A stretch of 64,000 bases of DNA. Source: Mesostigma viride (taxonomy: Eukaryota; Streptophyta; Mesostigmatophyceae; Mesostigmatales; Mesostigmataceae). The notes below the pieces were generated by a model. That model searched no databases, was not told the DNA's origin, and was given only the letters and a program-made list of their open reading frames with translations. Both the position numbers and the translations under genes were made by a program. How positions within the stretch are numbered: position 1 is the stretch's first letter; every line of letters starts with the position of its first letter. This document shows, in pieces, positions 44,801 to 56,800 of this stretch. The DNA lies in the NCBI GenBank assembly GCA_009746045.1, contig RPFO01000587.1, positions 126,001 through 190,000 on the forward strand. The letters are read 5' to 3'.

Positions 44801-47800
44801 TCGCAGCCCAAACGTTGCTTTGGATTGTTGGGCATATCATGTGTGTCATGTCTAGCTCATTGATGACATCATATTTGATTTGAGGTCATAACATGGAAGA
44901 CATCCAACTTCATAATGATGCATGTGCAATTGGCTTGGTCAGTTTTGCTGGCGTGGCTCACTTGAGCTGATTGGGTGTTGAATGGTGGGATGGTTACTTG
45001 TGATAGCCATCTCACTGATTTAATAGGTGCATTTGTTTGCCTTGCTTGGACTTGGTTGCATTTTCCATTAGAATTTTCATCCAAGTAAAGACATTGTTGT
45101 CATATCACTCTCACTTGGTACAATTTGAATTGGAGTGTAAATTTCTATCAAGTGACATGGCTATTGATTGATTAATGAACCACGTGCTATTCATTTCAGG
45201 CCATCAAGCTTATAAATTCAGACCTTAGTCATGATGTAAGTGCAACCTTTTATTGACCTAGCTAGACCGCGGTTGAAAAAAATAATAAATTAAATCATAA
45301 CATGACTCCGTTGGGAGATCATGTACCACATATTCTAAATTCTTTGATGTATGCGTGGAGTGGAGGATGCCGCGTATACTATAGTGATACCGGTGGTATA
45401 ATCTGTGGTATAATATTTAAACTATAAATCATTTTTCAGAATATTTATGAAAAATACTGTGTGAAAATATAAATATATACCATAGAAAGTATACATTTAT
45501 ATTTTCACTCTGCTGTAAGTAATTATATTTTTAATGTATATAATATTTATTATATAATATTTGATTTATAATATTTAAACTACATTTAGATTTCAGACGA
45601 ATGGCCTTCCGGCAAAAAATATTTAGATTAATTTGAACGTGAAACCCCGTATATAATATTTAAATACCATTTAGATATATTTGAGACAAATGGCATGTCG
45701 GCAAAAAAATTTGGATGTATCCAACGGTGAAACAGTTTTCACCAAAATATTTAGATGTATCCAACGGCGAAAAAGTTTTCACCAAAATATTTAGATGTAT
45801 CCAACGGCGAAAAAGTTTTCACCAAAATATTTAGATGTATCCAACGGCGAAAAAGTTTTCACCAAAACATCTAAATGTATCCAACGGCGAAAAAGTTTTC
45901 ACCAAAACATCTAAATGTATCCAACGGCGACCGGTAAGCAGCCAAAAGTATTTGAATCATATTTTATTTATATTTGTCCGACCTGTGCAATGTATGCTTG
46001 TGATCACCGACCTGCCTATCTGCAGCAACCCCCCAAGCAGAGACACCATCCTGCAGGGAATCATGTTGGACTGAACAACAGTCATGATGTTTGCAAGATA
46101 TTGGCAGGACCTGCGCGCTCCGCATCTTCCCTTTCCCCCTTTCTTCCAGCCAATCCATCCCACATCAATGCATGAATGCAAACACAACCATTGTACGTGG
46201 CCTGAGCGATCCCCACCATTGCGGCATTGGGATGCCGCGCATGCCCATGCCTTCGAACAGTGGTAGCAGGGATCTTCGTGGTGTGGCAACCATCTCCACA
46301 TGCAGTGCCCTTTCCATATCCAATACCCACAACCCCACCCTTGAGCGTGACAAGGGAGCGAGGAAATGGAGCAGCACTTGCCAATTTGCGCACCGCCTTG
46401 CGGTTGGTGGTCACATCGATTCCCGCGATGTAGGCCGTGCCCTCGGTCGGCGCCAGCTCACCTGGAGCACACGCAAGGCGGAAACGGTCAGCAGTCATGA
46501 GCATCGCGTATTCTCCATGGCGCACCCAGGGTGCCGCAATTTGTGGTACCTTGGTCCGATTTGACGCCCTACAGTAATTCGGGGAAGTTGCCTGCATTTC
46601 AAGGAGCAGACACTTGGGTGACAGGGGCACAGTGGGAAAAGACAGGTTTGGATGCTGAAGCTTTATGGGGAATGATGGTAAATAAGGGCGTTTAATGGTG
46701 AATAAGGGTGAATATGTAAGGGTGAATAAGGGTGAATAAGGGTGGATATTAGGGTGAATAATGGTGAGGAACAACGAATAATGGTGGACATTTGTGAACA
46801 AATGTGAGCAATTATGTATGATGGTGAATAATGACGAAAACCGGTGAATAATGGTGGATAAGGGCGAAATATGGTGTTTAGTGGATGGCAGAGGGGCGTA
46901 ACACCGCTATTACATCACAGGTTGTGTCATGGCCATGCCGACTCTAGAAGAAATGTTATCCCACACTGATTGGCCCGGGGTCACTGTTCCCACCATCACC
47001 AGCAAAGCAGTTTAGGCGAGATCGGTATACGCGTGGCTAAGGTAAGTAGGCAGTTTGCAGGCACATGCACCCTGCATTGGTGCAGGTGCCATGTTCGCTT
47101 CTCACAACACACCTAGCGAAGGGTTGCAAGCACCACGGGGCTGCAGGAGTTTAAACATTCCCCTTCCTGGTGCACGTTAACGCCGATTGGTGCACAGTCA
47201 TTAACGAGTCGGGTTGGCATGAGTTATGTTCACGCCTTACGTTGGACTGCTAACTTCCAAGTATAACTTAGTCAACATTCAAGTATAACTTAGTTCAGAC
47301 TAGTTCAGATTAGTATGTTTAATAATAACTTGAGTCCAGATGTTATAGTACAGCCATTCATGCCTTAAGAGTTGTGTTCGCACTTTAAGATGTGTTTCTT
47401 TGGAATAGCCGGCGAACACAACCTGAAGGCGTGAATGACTGTATAGACACACTATGCACTTCTTATATCACGCAGCTTATTATACACTGCTTATAACATC
47501 TTTGTAAGACATCTTACATAACTTCTCACCACACTGCACTAGAGTACATCTTGGTTCACCAAGTATTAAGGCAGGCGACTCAATCAGGGTTACCTAAGCC
47601 ATGACATAATGCAGCTAGCTGAAGCGTCGAGGCACATGTGAAGTACATACCCGACAGCATTGCCAGGGTGGTCGTCTTGCCTGCGGTGAAAAGACCGACG
47701 AAGGGGCATGCACACACTTATTAGAGATGGCCAAGATATAAGAATGCAATGCAGTTGACTTTCCATGCTGACCAGTACTGTGCATTCCGCTGATCCACTC

Positions 47801-50800
47801 ATGCAGCGCACGCATAGACAGTTGCACATGCGCAGGCAGGAGCTGCGCCTACCATTCAGAAGGACACCCTTCGTGATGAAGCCCTGTGGCATGGGTGCTC
47901 TATCTTTAAGAGTAGCTGCTCAACCTTGGAAGCGCTGCTCTACCTTGGAGCTCAATACAAGATGTCAAGGTCAAGATGCACCAGCCTGCAGCATCGGGGT
48001 ACAGCGACAGGGCAGCGTGTTGGGCTGGGCATGGGATGATTGACACTGGGATTGACAGTATGAAATGGAAATTCGGCACATTCACAAATGGCGCAGGTGC
48101 TCCAGGTGGCGACCATAAAGGACACTGGTAACAAGCATTATCCAGTCACGTCATAGCTACCGCCATTAGTGGATTCCTGCCCGGAAAATCCCCCAGGGGC
48201 GTGGCGATGGGAGGACTCCCACTTCAGTCGCCCGCATACCCCATGAGACACTGCTCATCGCAGTACCTAGGCTTTGCGATGGCCTTTTTGAAAGGATCGA
48301 ATTCGTACATGACAAAGGCATAATTTGATGGAAACGGACCAGGGATGGCTCCACCAACGCCGGACGGCACGCTTTGTGGCAAGCGATCTGATGTTGGACA
48401 TCGCTTCGCCCTGCCCGTCCTACCTGCTCCGTTGTGGCCCAGAAAGCCAAAGCATTCGCCACGCTTAACACCAAAGCTCAGGCCCCGGACCGCCATCTTG
48501 ACCTCCCCTGACAATTTGGTTGGGTGGAAGCACTGTGCTCGACAGCATGGCGGGTGGTGGGCGGAGGGGCGAGCCAAACGGCATCAGATGGCGGCATGTG
48601 AGGAGAAGGAGTGCCAGGGACTCTTCTGTCCCATGAATGTCAATCGCTAGGCATGGTAGATAAAGCCCCATTGGGCACTCCATTACGGCAGATTCGCAAT
48701 TATGGCAAAGGACCACGCCTGTTTATCTTATCGTGTACTTGGTAATGTTGCACCCACCGAGCACAAACAAACAACAGTCGTCCACAATGGGCTTATGCTC
48801 CTGGCAGCAAAGATATTCTTGTGAAAAACCAATAGCGCCCCAGATACAAACTGGCCCATTGTTGCTTATATACGTGCCCTCATTTCAGTTTCATCCTGTA
48901 CGAAGGGACCAGGAGTTGTATCGGCCTCCCATAAGCACATCATATAGACAGGCCCGACAACACGCGGCATTTACCCCTCCCCCCCCCCCCTTCCCATTTA
49001 CCCCTGCTTTCTCCCAGGCTGATCGTTCCCAGCCTGCACTCCAGTCTGCGGTACCTAACCGGGGCCCCTGCCCCGACCAACCTTCCCATCATGCCCTCAA
49101 ACCTAAAAAGTGGCAATAGCAGGGGCAACGCAGACCCTCCCCTGCCGGCTGCCTGCATAGGGTATTGAACGGGTTGCATACACCAGCACCTCATGGCAAT
49201 TTTTCTGAAAATGTGATGCAGCGTCGCCTCCCCCACTTCATGAAAGGGTGCCCACCCATTTTTTCCCATACCACCACACTGCTCACCCGGGCCTTGTCGG
49301 AAAGGGCAGCCCCCATGACAGACACCACACTGCAACCCAGATTGTCACGGGTTGACTAAAAGCTTCCCCTCCCTGCCTCCCTTGTTTACTCCCCCCCCCC
49401 TTGTCTAGCAACCGCCCCACTTTGTACTCAAATGCATGCACGCCCCCCTGTCCCCACCTCCCCTGTGTTCCCCCCCTCGCCCCACCGTGCAGCTAACTGT
49501 TTGATAGACGCTTCGAAAATGCAAGCCCCACAAATCCCCCCACCTTGCGCAGGTTGATGAGGCAGACCAGGTCGTCCGGCTGTGGCCCGTCCATCACGCG
49601 CGTGGCCTCGGTCGCCACGTCGTAGTTGACGTCTTCGCTAGCCAACAGCGGCACCACAACGCCGTCTGCACCAAACTCCACCTGCCCTGCGCTGAGGTTA
49701 CTACAATGCCCGCGAGGGCTGGTGCTGGACGGCCGGGCGGGTGCTGTGAGGGCCAAGGCGGATGAGGTGGGCGTGCCGGGGTGCGCGGGCCAGCGGGCAC
49801 GCCACGCGCGCATGCACGCGGCCCGTGCCCGCGCGGTGGCGTGGTGGCACCACGCGCGTCCCTGTTGCAGGCAGCGCAGGGAGGGCACGCACTCGAGCAG
49901 CAGACAAAGGGCAAAGTAGGCGCCCGCCTGGCAGGGTGTGGCATGGTTGTCCACAAGGAGGATACGCACATGACAACAAGCAGCCCCGGAAGTAACGGCA
50001 GAAGGCAAGGCGCAGTGAAAGGCACGCATGAGTCTAAAAGGTGCATCACTGGGTGTCATGCTCTTGCGATGCGGTCATGGATGCCGGTAGAAAGGGAGCA
50101 CGTGTGAACACCTCATGTAACGATTCCGCACAAGTGGCGGAGGAGGCTGGGAGCATGCGTGTGGCCACCTCTTTACGGTCATGGTTCCTTATTGGTCGAA
50201 CACGGAATGCCAGGCTGATAACAACTACCCTGGGGATGACCGCAGCAAAAGAGAGAGAAGCAGCAGTCAAAACCAGAGGATGACAAATAGAACCACACAA
50301 CAGAAAATCACTCAAAAAGTCAGCCACAAGAGCATTCGCACAGCCACAAGTGCCTCATGACTGCTTCCCTGGCCCCCCTCCCATGGAAATAGTGCGCCCG
50401 CCATCTGCATGGCCGTGCGCACTTCACCCACCTCCACGGCCATGTACACAATGTCGGCGCCGCACACGTGCCAGGCCATGGCCAATTTGCGGCGCGAGCC
50501 CTGGTGGAGCGCCAGGTTGGTCAGTCCGTCTGCCAGGCAGAAGCTGGGCAGCAGGCGGTAGAACGGCTGCACAGATGGGAACAAGAAGTGGTGGTGGTGG
50601 TGGTGGTGGTGGTGGCGGTGGCGGTGGCGGTGGCGGTGGCGGTGGCGGTGGCGGTGGCGGTGGCGGCGGGGGTGGCGGTGGCGGTGGCGGCGGGGATGGT
50701 GGTGGTGGTGGTGGTGGTGGTGGTGGTGGTGGTGGTGGTGGTGGTGGTGGTGGTGGTGGTGGTGGTGGTGGTGGTGGTGGTGGTGGTGGTGGTGGTGGTG

Positions 50801-53800
50801 AGGTTTGCAGGCCGGGAATGAGGCAAGGCAGCGTGTCAGGTCGGATGCAGAATGGGGCACATAGAACACCTGCTGCAAAATCCTCAGACTCCATAGCCTG
50901 AGCACGATACCCCAGTCCTGTAACCCAATCTTAGAATGGCAATTTGTGAATTTTTACGCCAACCCCATTCCTAAAACATGTTCGCTTATATATTTGAGCT
51001 TTTCGAGATGGCTGTCTGTATTGCAGGGGGCACGTCAGCTGGCCCGGGCCTAGCTAGGCCATGCTTGCAGGCCAGGAGTGTTCAAGGCAGGGGCAGTGTT
51101 GGCTAGACCACGCTGGCTTTCTGGTCTCTAAAAGTTCGGTTCAGAAATGCCTGCCCGTGGCATCCCCCGTGCTCAATCGCCACGGTGTGCTAAACCGCAT
51201 GAGGACCGGCATGAGCTTCTTGAATGTGCAAACTAGTACATCTTCGTTGATTGTGGAGTATATTAAACGCCAGCACGCATGCACCTTCATGTGTGGATAG
51301 AACTTCCTGGTGGCCGGTATTGCACCCATGATGGTGGAGCCCACCATGAGGACCAGGCCGCTGAAAAAGCCAAAGAGAAGCACCCCGTTCTGCGCACAAA
51401 AATCCCGCGAAGGCATCAAGGAAGGATAGAGGAGGTCAGGCGAACTGAGAGGTGGATGATAGATCAGCAGTTGGCCGGCTCCAGACTTGCCATTCCAGCA
51501 TGCTGAAGTGGTTTATAGCCGGGGAGGGACTGAGGGAGTAGGGACAGGACACAATGGCCTCTGAAACAGCTCAGGATCACAGAGTCCATGGGCCATGCAT
51601 CCAAAGGGAACAAACGAGCGGCGGCGCTGGACCAGGAGATGGCACACCAACCACGGGATGCGCACCTCACAACCATGCAAGAGAAAAATAGAAAGATTGG
51701 ACACGATGGTAAATGATATAATTGCGTGCTGGCTCCTCCTACAGAGGTTGCGTAGCAAAGCGGTCGTGCGATATCCGCGCAGGCCACTGTTTGGCATAGG
51801 CGGCAGATATAACAGGTACGTAGGCAGACATTGTGAAAAAAGCAGGCTAAAAGACAGGCACAGCATGTAAGCAATTCAGTGCAGGCAGATGCCAGAAAAA
51901 ACTCCTTGGCTATTGCTGGTGTCAGTGGTGAGCTCAGCCGGCAGCACTGCCCCATACTCGCGTGGTACCCCCATGTATGCTCTGTCCCATGTCAAACTGT
52001 GCAATAATTGCCTGCCAGATGTGCCCACGAACTGCATACACAAAAGATATTAGTAGACGGCAGGAAGTATAGGCTAACATGTGTGTGGGTGCACCCTGCA
52101 GCATTAGGCGCACACCCTTGTTATCACCACGGAACAGCCGAGCCGGGATATCAGCCAAGGCCATCGACTAGCTTTGAACACAGGAGCTTGGCAGCTACCT
52201 GCTTGTTGGCCCTTGCCATCCTGGTTGCTTGCTCAACCCAGTTTTCTTTCCACCTACCTGCGCGGCCGTGTGGTTGTCGAAGAGGAAGGACATGCAGTAG
52301 GCCACCGCAGCAGATGCGGGGCCAAACGCCAAAAACAGCAGGCACGTGGCCTTGAGCGCGCCCTCTCCGATTAACGCTTGCACGTCTGCCGTCAGAAAGG
52401 GTGTGTGTGTGTGGGGGGGGCAGTTAACAGCGAGTGCCAGGGTCATCACAATCATATGCAGCGTAGGAACTTTCTGACCAACCTAAAGTGTCATTCATTT
52501 CTGCGTCCCTGTGTCAGAGACACGGAGCGAAAAGTCATGAAGTTCAATTATGGCCAATGCACAGATTACATCAGCGGAGTGGGAAAGTGTGCAAGACCCG
52601 TAACACGTGGGCTATTCACTGACTCTGCAGGTTAACGCTAACAACAAGGTAGTATCTATGTTCATGTTGACAGTCCGTCACACCAAAATCTAGCCTATAC
52701 CCAGCATTTCATCAGATTTGAGCTTTGCCTACGAACAAAGCTATCCCTTGAGCCATCCGGACCGTACTGTCGCGATGCCGGAAGAACTGGTATTTCCCTG
52801 TGGTCCTGTCGCTTGCTTGCCAAAAAAGCACCCAGTATAGGGACTCACCGAATATCATCAGCAGCAGGATGGACAGCCCGGCAGGCAGCAGGTAGCTGAC
52901 CGAGTCCCAGAGAAAGATGGACACCCAGTGGGCAGGCAGGGACATCTGTGCCGCCGCCAGCATAACAATGGGATCCGTCCAATTAATAGAGTGATATCAT
53001 GCTAAGCACGAAACCGAGAAGTGCAGAATGAGAAGGGAGGTTGGTTGTCAGAAGGATGCCATTCAGATCGGTGAATGCCCGTTGATGGATTGTAGATAGC
53101 AGAGGCCTCTATAAAGGGCTTCTAGACACGACGACAATGGCACCCATCCCATATGTACGCAAGTATTCTACTCTGTCAAAGGATGAGAAGAAAAGCTGCT
53201 TGCCATTTCCAATCTCACGTAGCTGGAAGGCAAGCAGAAAGAAAGGATGATCAAGTGGGTATACAGACGAGAAGTACATAGTGCAGCTGACAACCAAATA
53301 TGTTAAGTGAAAATGAAGTACAGGCTTTGTCTAAACTGCCCGGACTGCACTGCCCAGACCTTACTGGGCAGCAGTGGTCCCCGAAACACACTAGGGAGCT
53401 GCCCAAAGGTGAATGGATAACAGCTCAGCACGTCCCCCCTGCAATGGCTCTAATAACTGCTCTGGTTCCACGACACAACCCTAAACAGCCCTGTCAGAAC
53501 CACACAAAACCACAGAGCCAAGGGTGTGGCGCCAGAATTGCCATGCTACAAACGCGGACAAGGGAACATGCGGCAGCAGGTCCTAGTTGGAGTTGGCTTT
53601 GATATAAGGTAAACCACGCGGTCATGTTGTACTACAGTATAGCAGCAGCGATTAGAATGAAATAAATCACACCGCCAAGAGCATGCCAGGCACATCGGAT
53701 GCCCAGCAGCCACGTTGGTCAGCGTCATGCAGTGGCGGGCCCCAAGGGAATGTACCCCGCTCAGAAGCTGCTGGTGCTTCGCCTTGACCTCGATCTCCTG

Positions 53801-56800
53801 TGAGTTGGCGTAAAGGGACCGAAAAATGCACAATGCAACGTGGCATGAGACCGATGAGTGGAACAGGACGAGGCTCAGAGCCAAACCAGACCAGCTTTCG
53901 AGGGTTTAGGCCAAGGGTGTATTTCCTTATCGAAGGCATCCCCATAAAGCCTGGCATCCGAGCAAGAAAATAACTAATGTAGTACTGCACTAGTCCCGCA
54001 AACCAATTCTACTGTTTAATATACTGTTTTGCTTTAAAGGCCATTGTGGTATCCATAATTAATGCCCCAAACTATCAGCCTTAGCCCTTGCTAGTCATGC
54101 TTTGAAAGCATGCTTACACGATGTGTGTGCACTACTCACAGGTGGTCACCCTCGGCTCTACCTTTAAAACCGCGACACGGCGTAGTTCTCAGAATTAGAA
54201 ACAGCTGATGCTTGCAGCCGGCTGTTGCCTACTGGGCCATGATGAATATCCGCCCTGCAACAAGAGAAAAACTTGGACCGTACTGGACATGACAATGAGT
54301 GACACTATGAATGACACACGCGCCCGTACCTTAACCACGGAGATGGCAAAGGACGCGGGGATGAAGGCAAAGGCGACGTTGATCATGATGCTGGCCGTGT
54401 ACGCTTGCACTTTCTGGCCGTAGTAGGGGGTGGGGACAACCAAGGGAACGGCAGGCACAACGACCAACGCAGCAATGATGAGCCATAAGAATGTTCTGAG
54501 CGACCGCGTCCCAAGATATAAGTACCGAAACCAGGGGTACCTACTACCATATCTGCTTGGAAAACGCCCTGGGAGTTCATTTATGCAGGCAAAATGTCAC
54601 TTGGTGAAACGGCCATGCTATCCACTGGTTTTGAACATGGGATCCACCACATTGAGGAAAATCGAGATAGAGTTGTCTGGACACACTCTCTCTGCCCAAG
54701 AAAACTCCCCATTTAATCAGGCATGGATGGAGGAACCGTTCAGGGGTGACAAGGATCTGACAAGCGCCACGAGAGGAAGAGAGGAAGCGGGTGGGGCGCG
54801 ACCCACCTTCTTGACCGCTTTCTGTGCCGCTGTGCGCGGCAGCGGGTGGCTGCGAACGCGCAGCACAGGGGGCGCGTGGGAGCCATTGCCGGTCTTGACC
54901 GCCTGGTCAAGGCGGAACCACCGGTTTGGCCAAGCACCTGGGCCGAGGCTGTGCCCACCATGGCCACCGCTCACAACCGCACCGCCGGAAAGCCCCTGGC
55001 TGGTATTTCTAGCGTCTGCGTAGGCCAGCTGCAGCAGGGCTGCGTTGATCATGTTTACAAACGTGGGCGCCGCGTGAATGCCCGTCGCGTTGTACAGCAG
55101 GCAGTAGGAGAGTGCGCCCGGTACGGTACCGCGGTGGGATAGCGGCCCAAGGCCTGTGGATGACTTGTCGCCGCTGACCTCACGAAAGATGGCCGCTCCG
55201 TACCTGGGGGTGGGAGCGATACACATACCCACAAAGAAGAATTGACCCATAACAGAGGGGCAATATGCACCCAAACAAGAGGAGCGCGGGAGGGAATGCC
55301 AAAGTGGGATCAGGATGGCAAGGACAGAAAGGACTCACAGTTGGAGAGGGCAGCTGTAGAATATGAACACAGGATCTTGGGCAGAAGTGCAGTTACCGTG
55401 TGCACGCTCGACCAAACAGGGCATCCAACACTGCCAAAAGGGCCCTATCCCAGGTACTACTATAGGGGCAGTCTCTGAGAGGCCTACCGTGAGTAGAGGC
55501 TGGCGTTGCGTGTCTCCATCAGGTACTCGCTTAGCTCCAGCAGGTCGCCACCATCCTGTGCGCCAGCCGCAGACATGGCGTCGCGCCGCGCGACGTCCTC
55601 GTGGGGGAACCGGTAGGTTGGGGGGGTGATGGCCTGAGGAGACGCCGAGGTGACCCTGGCCGCCACCTGGAGTTTGCATGATCAGGTAGCAATAGTAGTT
55701 TACTTAGCGGCAGTTAGTACAATCGTGCTAAATGCAACAGCAGCAGCAGTAGCAGCAGCACGTGTGTGCAGTGCAACAGTTCAACCAGGCAGCTAGATGT
55801 GCCGTGCTGATGCGCTGGCCTGGCAAGTCGCCCAGCTGTCTGCTTCCTTGCAAAACAAGGATTTACCCCCAGTAAAACAAGCAAATGTGACGGCAAGCAC
55901 AGAGACCTGCCGCTGTGTCCCATTGGGCATCCATGCACGAGGGGGTGATGGGCAAGCAGAAGACTCACTATACTAGACAGAAAGACCAACTCATGACAGT
56001 ACTTGAGACGGGAAGTGGTATGAGTTCCCACACAAGCACGTCTCTACATGACCATGCTTGGCACCCAAAGCCACCCCTACGGCTTTGCAACCCAACCCCT
56101 ATTCATGTCGATCCGATCAAGCCGCCACGCACCATCTGCGCAGCGCTGGCCGACATGTTGAAGGGCATGGGGCCCCCGCTGGGTGGCGGCGCTGGCCACC
56201 CAATGGTGGAAAACCGACGGAACAGGTGCGGGTTGAACTGGGCGGTGTCCAGGAGCAGGCTGGGGCACTCGCCCTCCGGCTGCAGCATGAGCAGGCCCAG
56301 GCCCAGCAGCAGCACCAGCACGGGGATGACCAGCGCAAACGCGACACTCTTCTTGTCCCTCAGCGCCATAGCCGCGCGCTTCGCCACCAGCGCCCAGAAC
56401 TGGCGCACGAACCGGCGGCCAAACCGCGGCGCCCCACAGCCCTTGCCCCCCTCGTCCCCGTGTGGCATGCTCTCAAGGACCGGGGATGGCGGGCTCGGCT
56501 TGAGGACAAAAGGCATGGGGGCTGAGTTGGCCACCGTGAGCACTGCGGGCGATGCCAGTGATGGCTCACTTGGGAGGGGGCTTCTTATTATGCTGCCCGT
56601 GCGCGGGGAAAAGGGCGACGCCACTGTGCGCTCACGACCCTCCTCACCGCCCGCTGTAGATGTACCAATTCCAGCCCACACGCTGCGTGCGCCATGCACA
56701 CTGTTATCGCTGTGGTAACTGCCATCGTACGTGCTACCCTCGTGGTCGTCCTGCGCCCCTGCGGCGGCCAGGTGGAGGAACACATCCTCCAGCGTGGTGC

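Larger units (their letters stand above)
41006..45987 (+). mobile_element. Apparently complete hAT transposon (4982 bp)
   Basis: Perfect 22-bp terminal inverted repeats (41006-41027 and 45966-45987, starting CACAGGTCGGACAAAT), an 8-bp TSD and an uninterrupted transposase gene. Six 40-bp repeats lie inside each end. The transposase is antisense to the ABCA gene in whose intron it sits. All features needed for autonomy are present. Confidence 0.95.
40511..46381 (-). other. ABCA intron with GC donor, containing a hAT transposon
   Basis: The donor reads TTG|GCAAGTG and the acceptor CACCAG. Without the 4.98-kb hAT the intron would be about 0.9 kb. The GC donor is deduced because only it keeps KAVRKL in frame with VGCCPQFD. 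Confidence 0.8.

Noticed and set aside
50312-50905. Long frames coding poly-His, poly-Gly, poly-Pro or poly-Thr on both strands
   Set aside because: They are translations of the (GGT)n satellite. Only the ABCA exon at 50432-50566 inside this span is real.
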